Source: Actinacidiphila cocklensis (lineage in GTDB: Bacteria > Actinomycetota > Actinomycetes > Streptomycetales > Streptomycetaceae). From it: a stretch of DNA of 64,000 nt. A program made the position numbers and the translations under genes. The notes under the pieces were generated by a model that was not told the DNA's origin, ran no database searches, and saw nothing but the letters and a program-made list of their open reading frames with translations. Location: the NCBI RefSeq assembly GCF_907177275.1, contig NZ_CAJSLV010000092.1, positions 186,001 to 250,000 on the forward strand, in the 5' to 3' direction. Shown here piece by piece: positions 25,352 to 37,143 of the stretch (the first letter of the stretch is position 1; each line of letters starts with the position of its first letter).

Positions 25352-27607
25352 TCAGCCCGCGGCCGTGCCGGAGGCGGAATCGGCGGCAATTGCCGCGGCC
25401 GGTGTACGTACCGAGTCGAGCAGCAGCTGCGCCACGTCGACCACCTGGAGCGACTCCTTCGCCTTGCCGTCGTTCTTCTTGCCGTTGATGGAGTCGGTGA
25501 GCATCACCAGGCAGAACGGGCAGGCGGTGGAGACGATGTCCGGGTTGAGGGAGAGGGCCTCGTCGACGCGCTCGTTGTTGATGCGCTTGCCGATCCGCTC
25601 CTCCATCCACATCCGGGCGCCGCCTGCGCCGCAGCAGAAGCCGCGGTCCTTGTGGCGGTGCATCTCCTCGCTGCGCAGGCCCGGCACCTTGGCGATGATC
25701 TCCCGCGGGGGCGTGTAGACCTTGTTGTGCCGGCCCAGGTAGCAGGGGTCGTGGTAGGTGATCAGGCCCTCGACCGGGGTGACCGGGACGAGGCGGCCCT
25801 CGTCCACCAGGGTCTGCAGCAGCTGGGTGTGGTGGATGACCTCGTACTCGCCGCCGAGCTGCGGGTACTCGTTGGCGATGGTGTTGAAGCAGTGCGGGCA
25901 GGTCGCGACGATCTTCTTCGACGCCTTGGGCTTCTTCGTCGAGGGATCCTCGTCATCCTCGCCGAAGGCCATGTTCAGCATGGCGACGTTCTCCATGCCG
26001 AGCTGCTGGAAGAGGAACTCGTTGCCCAGGCGCCGGGGTGAATCGCCGGTGCAGTTCTCCTCGCCGCCCATGATGGCGAAGTTGACGCCGGCAATGTGCA
26101 GCAGTTCCGCGAAGGCCTTGGTGGTCTTCTTCGCCCGGTCCTCCAGGGAGCCGGCGCAGCCGACCCAGTACAGGTACTCGACCTCGGTCAGGTCCTCGAC
26201 GTCCTCGCCGACGACCGGGACCTCGAAGTCGACCTCCTTGACCCAGGCCAGGCGCTGCTTCTTGGGCAGGCCCCAGGGGTTGCCCTTCTTCTCCAGGTTC
26301 TTGAGCATCGTGCCCGCCTCGGACGGGAAGGACGACTCGATCATCACCTGGTAGCGGCGCATGTCGATGATGTGGTCGATGTGCTCGATGTCGACCGGGC
26401 ACTGCTCGACGCAGGCGCCGCAGGTGGTGCAGGACCACAGGACGTCGGGGTCGATGACGCCGTTCTCCTCCGCGGTGCCGATCAGCGGGCGCTCGGCCTC
26501 GGCGAGGGCCGCGGCGGGGACGCCGGCCAGCTGCTCGGGCGTCGCCTGCTCCTCGCCCTCGGCGTTCTTGCCGCCGCCGGCCAGCAGGTAGGGCGCCTTG
26601 GCATGGGCGTGGTCGCGCAGCGACATGATCAGCAGTTTGGGGGACAGCGGCTTGCCGGTGTTCCAGGCCGGGCACTGCGACTGGCAGCGGCCGCACTCGG
26701 TGCAGGTGGAGAAGTCGAGGATGCCCTTCCAGGAGAACTGCTCGACCTGGGAGACGCCGAAGACGTCGTCCTCGCCCGGGTCCTCGAAGTCGATCGGCAC
26801 GCCGTTGCTGGTCATCGGCTGGAGCGCGCCGAGCGCGACCGGGCCGTGCGCGTTGCGCTTGAACCAGATGTTGAAGAAGGCCAGGAAGCGGTGCCAGGCG
26901 ACGCCCATGTTCGTGTTCAGGCCGAGCACGATGGCCCAGATCATGGTGACGCTCAGCTTGACCATGGCGGTGGCGTACACGACGTTCTGCAGCGTCGCGG
27001 TGCTGAGCCCGCGGAAGCCGGCGACGAGCGGGTACGAGGCGAAGTACGCGGCCTCGTAGTGGTCGACGCCGTGCAGGGCGCCCTCCAGGCCGCGCAGCGT
27101 CATGATCGCCAGGCCGATGACCAGGACGACGTACTCCACGAAGTACGCCTGCCAGGCCGTCGAGCCGGCGAAGCGCGACTTGCGGCCTGCCCGGGAGGGC
27201 AGGTTCAGCAGCCGGATGACGATCAGCGTGATGATGCCGAGCGTGGTGAGGGTCGCGATGAACTCGGTGTAGACCTCGTACGGCAGCCAGTCGCCGATCC
27301 AGGGCAGGATCCAGTCGGCCTTGAAGAGCTGGCCGTAGGCGTTGACGATCGTCAGGCCCAGCGTGAGGAAGCCGACGGCGACGAACCAGTGGGCGACGCC
27401 GATGACGCCCCACTTGTTCATCCGGGTGTGGCCGACGAACTCGCGCAGCATGGTCGTCGTACGCGCCTGCGGGTCGTTCGTACGGCTGCCGGCCGGTACG
27501 GGCTTGCCGAGCCGGATGAACCGGTAGATCTGCGCGATGGCGAGGCCGATGAGCGCGACGCCGACCGCGGTGAGAACCAGCGACACGATGATCGCGGCGA
27601 GTTGCAT
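25352..27607 (-). CDS. Membrane-bound Fe-S oxidoreductase, HdrD/GlpC-like
   Basis: 751 residues. About 1-270 holds five or six membrane helices of a nitrate-reductase gamma-like cytochrome region. About 310-460 has two 4Fe-4S motifs, CTECGRCQSQCP and CTTCGACVEQCP. About 510-720 has two cysteine-rich CCG domains (GCAGSLEDR; CPHCFN; CCGAGGARMWM; STACPFC). Such proteins pass electrons between the quinone pool and a soluble partner, unknown here. The Met at 27607 follows GAGGAGCCCTC; the 14-residue longer frame lacks a ribosome site. Confidence 0.92.
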   Translation of the reverse strand: MQLAAIIVSLVLTAVGVALIGLAIAQIYRFIRLGKPVPAGSRTNDPQARTTTMLREFVGHTRMNKWGVIGVAHWFVAVGFLTLGLTIVNAYGQLFKADWILPWIGDWLPYEVYTEFIATLTTLGIITLIVIRLLNLPSRAGRKSRFAGSTAWQAYFVEYVVLVIGLAIMTLRGLEGALHGVDHYEAAYFASYPLVAGFRGLSTATLQNVVYATAMVKLSVTMIWAIVLGLNTNMGVAWHRFLAFFNIWFKRNAHGPVALGALQPMTSNGVPIDFEDPGEDDVFGVSQVEQFSWKGILDFSTCTECGRCQSQCPAWNTGKPLSPKLLIMSLRDHAHAKAPYLLAGGGKNAEGEEQATPEQLAGVPAAALAEAERPLIGTAEENGVIDPDVLWSCTTCGACVEQCPVDIEHIDHIIDMRRYQVMIESSFPSEAGTMLKNLEKKGNPWGLPKKQRLAWVKEVDFEVPVVGEDVEDLTEVEYLYWVGCAGSLEDRAKKTTKAFAELLHIAGVNFAIMGGEENCTGDSPRRLGNEFLFQQLGMENVAMLNMAFGEDDEDPSTKKPKASKKIVATCPHCFNTIANEYPQLGGEYEVIHHTQLLQTLVDEGRLVPVTPVEGLITYHDPCYLGRHNKVYTPPREIIAKVPGLRSEEMHRHKDRGFCCGAGGARMWMEERIGKRINNERVDEALSLNPDIVSTACPFCLVMLTDSINGKKNDGKAKESLQVVDVAQLLLDSVRTPAAAIAADSASGTAAG

Positions 27608-27879
27608 GAGGGCTCCTCGGGCCTGCGCACGGTGTACAGCAGTGGACACGGTGGACGGGACGGACGGGTACCGCGACTACTAAGCGGTAACTTAATGCGG
27701 TCCTGGCTGAGATTACCCGGGATCGAGAGGGTCATAAAGGCGCACCACTGGTGATCTGTGTCGCGCGCCGAACACGCGTCATGTATGCCACGCCGATCCG
27801 ATTGAAACCCGGGTGTCCGTGACACATATGGATGAGGCCGGCACGCGAGGCCGACACGGACCGCGGGAGGAGGGGCGAC
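27608..27879. other. Divergent promoter region
   Basis: 272 bp between the Fe-S oxidoreductase (minus) and the LCP gene (plus). It should hold both promoters. No clear operator identified. Confidence 0.4.
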
Positions 27880-28764
27880 ATGCGGGCGGTGCTGCGCTGG
27901 ACGGCGATCGGCGCCGGCCTCCTGCTGGTCCTCACCGCGGGGCTCTGCCTGGCCTCCTACCGCAAGTTCAGCGCGAACATCACCACCGACAGCGCCGCCG
28001 AGAAGGTGCTGGCCGAATACGCCGCCCAGCGCCCGCCGTCCCTGGTGCCGCACGCGCGGAACATCCTGGTGCTGGGTGCGGACGCGGCGGCGGCCCCGGA
28101 GCGTGACGGTGCCGCGGAGGAGGGCGCCGGGCGGGATGCGGCCGTCCTGCTGCACCTGTCCGCCGACCGTACGCGGGCCGCGGCGGTCGGCGTGCCGCGC
28201 GACCTCCGGGTCGGCGTCCCCGGCTGCCGCCGGCCCGGCGGCGGCGCGGTCCCCGCCGCGTACGAGCCCTTCGCCGCCGCCTTCCGCAGCGGTGGTGCGG
28301 CCTGCTCCATCCGGGCGTTCGAGCAGCTGTCGGGGGTGCGGGTGGACCACCACCTGGTGGTGGACGTGCCCCGCTTCGGCCGGATCGCCGACGCGGTCGA
28401 CGACGGCACCGGGGCGGCGGGCCAGGACCCCCGCCGAGACCTGCTCCAGGCGCTGGCCGGTGCGGCCAAGGGCGGCCGCGGGTCGCTCGCGCACCCGGCG
28501 CGGCTGTTCGGGCTGCTGGACACCGCGACCTCGGCGATCACCGCCGACCCGGGGCTCAGCTCGCTCCCCGCCCTCTACGGGCTGGCCGGCACCCTGCGCG
28601 GCCTGCCCCCGGGGGGCGTGACCCTGGTCACCCTGCCCGTGGCGCCGTCCCCCGGCTCGGTACATGGCCGAGCCGGCGGCAATGTACTGCGCCATCCCGC
28701 CGCCGACCGGCTCTTCGCCGCACTGCGGGCGGACCGCCCGCTGGCACCGGACGCCGAGCCGTAG
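27880..28764 (+). CDS. LytR-CpsA-Psr (LCP) family protein
   Basis: 294 residues. One N-terminal membrane helix (TAIGAGLLLVLTAGLCLAS) is followed by an extracytoplasmic LCP domain with NILVLGAD and DAAVLLHLSADRTRAAAVGV then PRDLRV, the pyrophosphate-binding region. LCP enzymes attach polymers such as teichoic acid or arabinogalactan to peptidoglycan. The usual catalytic Arg follows SVPRD; here VPRDLR is kept. It is shorter than most relatives. GGGAGGAGG precedes the ATG. Confidence 0.85.
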   Translation: MRAVLRWTAIGAGLLLVLTAGLCLASYRKFSANITTDSAAEKVLAEYAAQRPPSLVPHARNILVLGADAAAAPERDGAAEEGAGRDAAVLLHLSADRTRAAAVGVPRDLRVGVPGCRRPGGGAVPAAYEPFAAAFRSGGAACSIRAFEQLSGVRVDHHLVVDVPRFGRIADAVDDGTGAAGQDPRRDLLQALAGAAKGGRGSLAHPARLFGLLDTATSAITADPGLSSLPALYGLAGTLRGLPPGGVTLVTLPVAPSPGSVHGRAGGNVLRHPAADRLFAALRADRPLAPDAEP

Positions 28765-28793
28765 CCCCAGGTGCGCGGGGCGCACATCACTAA

Positions 28794-28814
28794 GTTGAGT
28801 CGCCTCGACTCACC
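28794..28814. promoter_or_regulatory. HspR operator (HAIR), upstream site of dnaK
   Basis: GTTGAGT and ACTCACC are separated by 7 bp, a near match to the HAIR consensus (CTTGAGT, 7 bp, ACTCAAG). It lies about 75 bp before the dnaK start, next to a TTGACA that could be the -35 element (28819-28824). Confidence 0.75.
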
Positions 28815-28845
28815 TCTGTTGACAGGAGAAAATCACTCAGGCACC

Positions 28846-28866
28846 CTTGAGCCAGTTCCACTCAAG
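28846..28866. promoter_or_regulatory. HspR operator (HAIR), downstream site of dnaK
   Basis: CTTGAGC and ACTCAAG with a 7-bp centre, nearly perfect HAIR. It ends 20 bp before the dnaK ATG, so bound HspR would block initiation or elongation. HspR is encoded by the last gene of this operon, and by family it acts with DnaK as corepressor. Confidence 0.88.
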
Positions 28867-28885
28867 TCAGCAGGAGGATTTCACC

Positions 28886-30757
28886 ATGGCACGTGCGGTC
28901 GGCATCGACCTGGGCACGACTAATTCCGTCGTCAGCGTTCTCGAAGGCGGCGAGCCCACCGTCATCACCAACGCAGAGGGCGCCAGGACCACGCCGTCCG
29001 TCGTCGCCTTCGCAAAGAACGGCGAGGTGCTGGTCGGCGAGGTGGCCAAGCGCCAGGCCGTCACCAACGTCGACAGGACCGTCCGGTCGGTCAAGCGCCA
29101 CATGGGCACCGACTGGAAGATCAACCTGGATGGCAAGGACTTCAACCCGCAGCAGATGAGCGCCTTCATCCTGCAGAAGCTCAAGCGGGACGCGGAGTCG
29201 TACCTGGGCGAGAAGGTCACCGACGCGGTGATCACCGTCCCCGCGTACTTCAACGACTCCGAGCGGCAGGCCACCAAGGAGGCCGGCGAGATCGCCGGTC
29301 TGAACGTGCTGCGGATCGTGAACGAGCCGACCGCGGCCGCCCTGGCGTACGGCCTGGACAAGGACGACCAGACGATCCTGGTCTTCGACCTCGGCGGCGG
29401 CACCTTCGACGTGTCGCTGCTGGAGATCGGTGACGGCGTCGTCGAGGTGAAGGCCACCAACGGCGACAACCACCTCGGTGGCGACGACTGGGACCAGCGC
29501 GTCGTGGACTACCTGGTCAAGCAGTTCCAGTCCGGCCACGGCGTGGACCTCGGCCGCGACAAGATGGCCCTCCAGCGCCTGCGTGAGGCGGCGGAGAAGG
29601 CGAAGATCGAGCTGTCCAGCTCGACCGAGACCTCGATCAACCTGCCGTACATCACCGCGTCCGCCGAGGGTCCGCTGCACCTGGACGAGAAGCTGACCCG
29701 CGCGCAGTTCCAGCAGCTCACCAGCGACCTGCTGGAGCGCTGCAAGACGCCGTTCCACAACGTCATCAAGGACGCCGGCATCCAGCTGTCCGAGATCGAC
29801 CACGTGGTCCTGGTCGGCGGCTCCACCCGTATGCCGGCCGTGGCCGAGCTGGTGCGCGAGCTGACCGGCGGCAAGGACGCCAACAAGGGCGTCAACCCGG
29901 ACGAGGTCGTCGCCATCGGCGCGTCCCTGCAGGCCGGTGTGCTCAAGGGCGAGGTCAAGGACGTCCTGCTGCTCGACGTCACCCCGCTGTCCCTCGGTAT
30001 CGAGACCAAGGGCGGCATCATGACCAAGCTGATCGAGCGCAACACGACCATCCCGACCAAGCGCTCGGAGATCTTCACCACGGCCGAGGACAACCAGCCG
30101 TCGGTGCAGATCCAGGTCTACCAGGGCGAGCGCGAGATCGCCGCGTACAACAAGAAGCTCGGGATGTTCGAGCTGACCGGTCTGCCGCCGGCCCCGCGCG
30201 GGATGCCGCAGATCGAGGTCACCTTCGACATCGACGCGAACGGCATCATGCACGTCGGCGCTAAGGACCTCGGCACCGGCAAGGAGCAGCGGATGACCGT
30301 CACCGGCGGCTCCTCGCTGCCCAAGGACGAGGTCGACCGCATGCGCCAGGAGGCCGAGCAGTACGCGGACGAGGACCACAGGCGCCGCGAGGCCGCCGAG
30401 ACCCGCAACCAGGGCGAGCAGCTGGCCTACCAGACCGAGAAGTTCATCGCGGACAACAAGGACAAGCTTCCCGAGGACGTGAAGTCCGAGGTCGAGGACG
30501 CGATCGCGGACCTCAAGGAGAAGCTCAAGAACGAGTCCACCGACGCCGACAACACCGCGTCGATCCGCGAGGCCACCGAGAAGGTCGCGGCCGTCAGCCA
30601 GAAGCTCGGCCAGGCGCTGTACGCCAACGCGCAGGGCGACGCCCCTGCCGGTGCCCAGGCCGACGCCGGCGCCGACCAGGCGGGCCCGGTCGACGACGAC
30701 GTCGTGGACGCCGAGATCGTCGACGACGAGAACAACAAGAGGGACGGTGCCGCGTGA
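28886..30757 (+). CDS. dnaK: Chaperone DnaK (Hsp70)
   Basis: 623 residues. ATP-dependent folding chaperone. Nucleotide-binding domain 1-365: IDLGTTNSVVSV, VITVPAYFNDSERQ, FDLGGGTFDVSLLEI, VLVGGSTRMPAV. Linker DVLLLDVTPLS. Substrate-binding domain and helical lid to about 580. Acidic tail ending VVDAEIVDDENNKRDGAA. AGGAGG lies 8 nt before ATG 28886. Its stop overlaps the GTG of grpE by 4 nt. Controlled by the two HAIR sites. Confidence 0.99.
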   Translation: MARAVGIDLGTTNSVVSVLEGGEPTVITNAEGARTTPSVVAFAKNGEVLVGEVAKRQAVTNVDRTVRSVKRHMGTDWKINLDGKDFNPQQMSAFILQKLKRDAESYLGEKVTDAVITVPAYFNDSERQATKEAGEIAGLNVLRIVNEPTAAALAYGLDKDDQTILVFDLGGGTFDVSLLEIGDGVVEVKATNGDNHLGGDDWDQRVVDYLVKQFQSGHGVDLGRDKMALQRLREAAEKAKIELSSSTETSINLPYITASAEGPLHLDEKLTRAQFQQLTSDLLERCKTPFHNVIKDAGIQLSEIDHVVLVGGSTRMPAVAELVRELTGGKDANKGVNPDEVVAIGASLQAGVLKGEVKDVLLLDVTPLSLGIETKGGIMTKLIERNTTIPTKRSEIFTTAEDNQPSVQIQVYQGEREIAAYNKKLGMFELTGLPPAPRGMPQIEVTFDIDANGIMHVGAKDLGTGKEQRMTVTGGSSLPKDEVDRMRQEAEQYADEDHRRREAAETRNQGEQLAYQTEKFIADNKDKLPEDVKSEVEDAIADLKEKLKNESTDADNTASIREATEKVAAVSQKLGQALYANAQGDAPAGAQADAGADQAGPVDDDVVDAEIVDDENNKRDGAA

Positions 30758-31431
30758 CGGAGGAGCCGAAGGGCTTCGAGTCGGAGCCCGACGTCCCCTC
30801 CGAGGCCAGCGACAAGCAGCCGGACTCCGCCAAGGACGCCGGGGCCGCCGACGAGGCGGCCCCGGGCCAGGGCGGTGGGGACGCCAAGGAGCTGACGGCC
30901 CTGCGGGCACAGCTGGACCAGGTGCGCACCGCGCTCAACGAGCGCACCGCGGACCTGCAGCGGCTGCAGGCCGAGTACCAGAACTACCGCCGCCGGGTGG
31001 AGCGGGACCGGATCGCCGTCAAGGAGATCGCGGTCGCCAACCTGCTCACCGAGCTGCTCCCGGTGCTGGACGACATCGGCCGGGCGCGTGAGCACGGCGA
31101 GCTGGTCGGCGGCTTCAAGTCGGTCGCCGAGTCGCTGGAGACGGTGGCGGCCAAGCTGGGGCTGCAGCAGTTCGGCAAGGAGGGCGAGCCCTTCGACCCG
31201 CTGGTGCACGAGGCCCTGATGCACAGTTACTCGCCGGATGTCACGCAGACCACATGCGTGCAGATCCTCCAGCCCGGGTACCGCCTGGGTGAGCGCAATC
31301 TGCGGCCCGCCAGGGTCGCGGTCGCCGAGCCCCAGCCGGGTGCCGGCAAGGGCGACGACGCGCCGGAGGACCCCGACGCGGCAGTGGACGCGGCGGACGA
31401 CGAGGAGACCGGTGGCCCGGACCAGGGCTGA
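30754..31431 (+). CDS. grpE: Nucleotide exchange factor GrpE
   Basis: 225 residues, GTG start overlapping the dnaK stop (GTGA), so translation is coupled. About 1-45 is acidic and disordered. About 50-100 is the dimerisation coiled coil (ALRAQLDQVRTALNERTADL then EYQNYRRRVERDR). The wing domain ends with LRPARVAV. It releases ADP from DnaK. The C-terminal tail is unusually long and Asp/Glu-rich. Confidence 0.98.
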   Translation: MTEEPKGFESEPDVPSEASDKQPDSAKDAGAADEAAPGQGGGDAKELTALRAQLDQVRTALNERTADLQRLQAEYQNYRRRVERDRIAVKEIAVANLLTELLPVLDDIGRAREHGELVGGFKSVAESLETVAAKLGLQQFGKEGEPFDPLVHEALMHSYSPDVTQTTCVQILQPGYRLGERNLRPARVAVAEPQPGAGKGDDAPEDPDAAVDAADDEETGGPDQG

Positions 31432-31466
31432 CGGTGTAGACGGAGCGGAGAGGAGGGACGCCGGGG

Positions 31467-32666
31467 ATGAGCATCAGTAGGGACCTGTTGGAAAAGGACC
31501 TGTACAAGGTCCTCGGCGTCCCCAAGGACGCCACCGACGCCGAGATCAAGAAGGCGTACCGGAAGCTCGCCCGCGAGTTCCACCCGGACGCCAACAAGGG
31601 CGACGCCAAGGCCGAGGAGCGCTTCAAGGAGATCTCCGAGGCCAACGACGTGCTCTCCGACACCAAGCGGCGCAAGGAGTACGACGAGGGCCGCGCGCTT
31701 TTCGGCAACGGCGGCTTCCGCCCGGGGCCTGGCGCGGGCGGCACCGGCGGCTTCAACTTCGACCTGGGCGACCTCTTCGGCGGCGCCCAGGGCGGTCCCG
31801 GCGGCACCACCACGACCGGCGGCCAGGGCGGCGGCTTCGGCGGCGGTCTCGGGGACGTCTTCGGCGGTCTGTTCAACCGCGGCGGCGGCACCAGGGTGCA
31901 GCCCAGGCGCGGCCAGGACATCGAGTCCGAGGTCACCCTGAGCTTCACCGAGGCCGTGGACGGCGCGACGGTGCCGCTGCGGATGTCCTCGCAGGCGCCC
32001 TGCAAGGCGTGCTCGGGCACCGGCGACAAGAACGGCACACCGCGGGTGTGCCCGACCTGCGTCGGCACCGGGCAGGTCTCGCGCGGCGGCGGTGGCGGCT
32101 TCTCGCTCACCGACCCGTGCGTGGACTGCAAGGGCCGCGGCCTGATCGCGGAGACTCCCTGCGACGTGTGCCACGGCAGCGGGCGGGCGAAGAGCTCGCG
32201 CACCATGCAGGTCCGCATTCCCGCCGGGGTGACCGACGGGCAGCGGATCAGGCTGCGCGGCAAGGGCGCCCCCGGCGAGCGCGGCGGCCCGGCGGGCGAC
32301 CTGTACGTGGTCGTGCACGTCGGGCGGCACCCGGTCTTCGGCCGCAAGGACGCCAACCTCACGGTGACCGTGCCGGTCAGCTTCGTGGAGGCGGCGCTCG
32401 GCGGCGACGTCAAGGTGCCGACGCTGGGCGGCCCGCCGGTCACCCTCAAGCTGCCGCCGGGCACCCCGAACGGGCGGACGCTGCGCGCCCGCGGCAAGGG
32501 CGCGGTGCGCAAGGACGGGTCGCGCGGCGATCTGCTGGTCACCGTCGAGGTGGCGGTGCCGGAGAAGACCGAGGGCAAGGCGCTGGACGCGCTGGAGGCC
32601 TACCGGGAGGCGACCGGGGACGCCGACCCGCGGGCCGAGCTGTTCAAGGCGGCAAAGGGAGCGTGA
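31467..32666 (+). CDS. dnaJ: Co-chaperone DnaJ
   Basis: 399 residues. J domain 5-75 with the catalytic HPD in FHPDAN, which stimulates DnaK ATPase. Gly/Phe-rich linker about 80-150. Zinc domain with four CxxCxGxG-type repeats (CKACSGTGDKNG, CPTCVGTGQVS, CVDCKGRG, CDVCHGSG). C-terminal substrate-binding domains to the end. It lies 35 nt after grpE in the dnaK operon. Confidence 0.98.
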   Translation: MSISRDLLEKDLYKVLGVPKDATDAEIKKAYRKLAREFHPDANKGDAKAEERFKEISEANDVLSDTKRRKEYDEGRALFGNGGFRPGPGAGGTGGFNFDLGDLFGGAQGGPGGTTTTGGQGGGFGGGLGDVFGGLFNRGGGTRVQPRRGQDIESEVTLSFTEAVDGATVPLRMSSQAPCKACSGTGDKNGTPRVCPTCVGTGQVSRGGGGGFSLTDPCVDCKGRGLIAETPCDVCHGSGRAKSSRTMQVRIPAGVTDGQRIRLRGKGAPGERGGPAGDLYVVVHVGRHPVFGRKDANLTVTVPVSFVEAALGGDVKVPTLGGPPVTLKLPPGTPNGRTLRARGKGAVRKDGSRGDLLVTVEVAVPEKTEGKALDALEAYREATGDADPRAELFKAAKGA

Positions 32667-32670
32667 ACGG

Positions 32671-33168
32671 ATGAACATCGACGGCCGGATGGACGGCACG
32701 GCGCCCGGGCCGGGACCGCGTGGTCCCGGCGGCCCGCGCGGCCGCAACCCGTACCAGCTGACCGAGGAGTCCCCGGTCTACGTCATCTCGGTGGCGGCGG
32801 AGCTGTCGGGCCTGCACCCGCAGACGCTCCGGCAGTACGACCGCCTCGGCCTGGTCTCGCCCGACCGCACGGCCGGGCGCGGCCGCCGCTACTCGGCACG
32901 CGACATCGAGCAGCTGCGCGAGGTGCAGCGGCTCTCCCAGGACGACGGCATCAACCTCGCCGGCATCAAGCGGATCATCGAACTGGAGAACCAGGTCGCC
33001 GCGCTGCAGGCCAGGGTCGCCGAGCTGACCGCGACGGTGGAGGGCGCCGCCGCCGTCATCCAGCAGCGGGAGGCGGCGGTGCACGCGTCGTACCGCCGCG
33101 ACCTGGTGCCGTATCAGGACGTGCAGCACACCAGTGCGCTGGTCGTGTGGCGCCCCAAGTCCTCCTGA
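32671..33168 (+). CDS. hspR: Heat-shock repressor HspR (MerR family)
   Basis: 165 residues. About 30-100 is a MerR helix-turn-helix: VYVISVAAELSGLHPQTLRQ, YDRLGLVSPDRTAGRGRRYS. A coiled coil follows (ELENQVAALQARVAELTATV). HspR binds HAIR repeats and needs DnaK as corepressor, so free DnaK shuts the operon off. Four bases separate it from dnaJ. Targets in the window are the sites at 28794, 28846 and 33743. Confidence 0.96.
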   Translation: MNIDGRMDGTAPGPGPRGPGGPRGRNPYQLTEESPVYVISVAAELSGLHPQTLRQYDRLGLVSPDRTAGRGRRYSARDIEQLREVQRLSQDDGINLAGIKRIIELENQVAALQARVAELTATVEGAAAVIQQREAAVHASYRRDLVPYQDVQHTSALVVWRPKSS

Positions 33169-33179
33169 CGGGCGGGGTC

Positions 33180-33199
33180 CGGGCACGGCTGCGTGCCCG
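33180..33199 (+). terminator. Hairpin after hspR
   Basis: CGGGCACG and CGTGCCCG pair perfectly with a 4-nt loop, 11 bp after the hspR stop. Likely end of the dnaK operon; no T-run, as is common in this genus. Confidence 0.6.
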
Positions 33200-33238
33200 T
33201 GCCCGGGTCCAGGCCCGGGTCCCGGTCCCCGTTCGGGT

Positions 33239-33646
33239 TCAGGCCGAGCCCATCGCCCGGGTCAGGGCGATCTCGATGACGACGCGGTGCGGGTTGGGCG
33301 CCGGGGTGCGCCCGTAGCGCTCCGCGTAACGGGCGACCGCGTCGGCGATGCGCTCCTGGTCCTCCGAGACGGTGGCGACGCCCTCCAGTGTCGCCCAGCG
33401 CCCGCGTTCGACCTGGCACACCGCGACCTGGGCGCCTTCCGCGCCGGCGGCCCGTACATGGGCCGCCTTGGCGCTAGACGTGTTGGTGATCACCCGCGCG
33501 AGCCCGGCCTCCGGGTCGTAGGTGACCCCGACCGGTACGACGTGCGGGGAGCCGTCCGGGCGGTGCGTGGTCAGGGTGCACAGATGGTGTTCGCGCCAGA
33601 AGGCGAGGTAGCCGGCCTCGGGCGCGCGGGGATCACGTCGAACCAT
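33239..33646 (-). CDS. PPOX-class F420- or flavin-dependent oxidoreductase
   Basis: 135 residues of the pyridoxamine-phosphate-oxidase-like split barrel. Signatures are HHLCTLTTHRPDGSPHVVPV, RVITNTSSAKAAHVR and GRWATLEGVATVSED. Many actinobacterial members of this size use F420 to reduce small organic molecules; the substrate is unknown. Single gene between the dnaK operon and clpB, pointing toward hspR. Confidence 0.88.
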   Translation of the reverse strand: MVRRDPRAPEAGYLAFWREHHLCTLTTHRPDGSPHVVPVGVTYDPEAGLARVITNTSSAKAAHVRAAGAEGAQVAVCQVERGRWATLEGVATVSEDQERIADAVARYAERYGRTPAPNPHRVVIEIALTRAMGSA

Positions 33647-33669
33647 GGCACGACGTTAGCCCGGTTCGT

Positions 33670-33717
33670 ACGGCCGCCGGCCCGTCACCCACGCCCGGGT
33701 GACGGGCCGGCGGCCGT
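33670..33717. terminator. Long perfect hairpin between PPOX and clpB promoters
   Basis: A 21-bp perfect inverted repeat (core GGCCGCCGGCCCGTCACCC) with a 6-nt loop, just upstream of the PPOX start. It may insulate clpB from read-through or pause transcripts from either side. Confidence 0.55.
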
Positions 33718-33742
33718 CCGTGTGTCGGGCTGCGGAACCGAA

Positions 33743-33763
33743 GTTGAGTGGAATAGACTCAAC
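33743..33763. promoter_or_regulatory. HspR operator (HAIR) of clpB
   Basis: GTTGAGT and ACTCAAC with a 7-bp centre, the same geometry as the dnaK sites. It lies 105 bp before the clpB start. The outermost G/C of the arms differ from consensus in a matched way, so the dyad is perfect. Confidence 0.87.
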
Positions 33764-33868
33764 ATGGTTCATGTTCCCTTGCGCAAGTAGTCACGCGATG
33801 TGCTGCGCAACGCCGGACGCGGCCAGCACAATGGACCGATGACAGCACCTTGAGGAGGACCAGGCCCC

Positions 33869-36475
<2,607 letters not shown>

Positions 36476-36483
36476 CCCGGCCA

Positions 36484-36514
36484 CCGGGCGGTACGCCGTA
36501 CGCGTACCGCCCGG
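36484..36514 (+). terminator. Hairpin after clpB
   Basis: CCGGGCGGTACG and CGTACCGCCCGG pair perfectly around a 7-nt loop, 8 bp after the clpB stop. Confidence 0.75.
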
Positions 36515-36577
36515 GGTTGTGACGAGCGGGCGCGGATGAGAGAGGATGGCAGGGAGACGTCACGAAGGGACTACACG

Positions 36578-37123
36578 GTGAGCATCGACCCGTCCTCGAT
36601 TCCTAGTTTCGGGGGCCAGCCGGACCCCGACCCGACCGGAAACAACGGCAGTGTGGTCATTCCGGACCAGGACCTGGTCAAGCAGCTGCTTGACCAGATG
36701 GAGCTGAAGTACCTCGTCGACGAGGAGGGCGACCTCGCCGCCCCGTGGGAGGACTTCCGCACCTACTTCATGTTCCGGGGCGAGGGGGACCAGCAGGTCT
36801 TCGCCGTGCGGACCTTCTACGACCGTCCGTACACGGTCGAGGACAAGCCGCAGCTGCACGAGGTCATCGACGACTGGAACCGTCGCACCCTGTGGCCGAA
36901 GATGTACACCCACACCCACGACGACGGCAGTGTCCGCCTCATCGGCGAGGCCCAGCTGCTGATCGGCCTCGGCGTCGGCCTGGAGCACTTCGTGTCCAGC
37001 ACGGTGAGCTGGGTCCGGGCGTCGATCGAGTTCGACAAGTGGGTCGTGGAGACCCTCGGCCTGGCCAAGGACGCCGACAGCGACCCCGACGACGGCCCCG
37101 CGGACGGCCCGACGGAGGCCTGA
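36578..37123 (+). CDS. YbjN-domain protein
   Basis: 181 residues from GTG 36578 (SIDPSSIPSFGG). It has LVKQLLDQMELKYLVDEEGD, then FAVRTFYDRPYTVEDKPQL and WNRRTLWPKMYTHTHDDGS, matching YbjN/sensory-type domains related to secretion-chaperone folds. Role unknown; no membrane segment. The Asp/Pro-rich tail is disordered. Followed by its own terminator. Confidence 0.8.
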   Translation: MSIDPSSIPSFGGQPDPDPTGNNGSVVIPDQDLVKQLLDQMELKYLVDEEGDLAAPWEDFRTYFMFRGEGDQQVFAVRTFYDRPYTVEDKPQLHEVIDDWNRRTLWPKMYTHTHDDGSVRLIGEAQLLIGLGVGLEHFVSSTVSWVRASIEFDKWVVETLGLAKDADSDPDDGPADGPTEA

Positions 37124-37143
37124 GCCCCCACCCGCACCGCCCG

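Noticed and set aside
26096..27754. 552-codon plus-strand frame over the Fe-S oxidoreductase
   Set aside because: No motif; the opposite strand carries complete 4Fe-4S and CCG motifs.
28862..30910. 682-codon open frame antisense to dnaK
   Set aside because: Shadow frame created by GC-rich third positions; dnaK is unmistakable on the plus strand.
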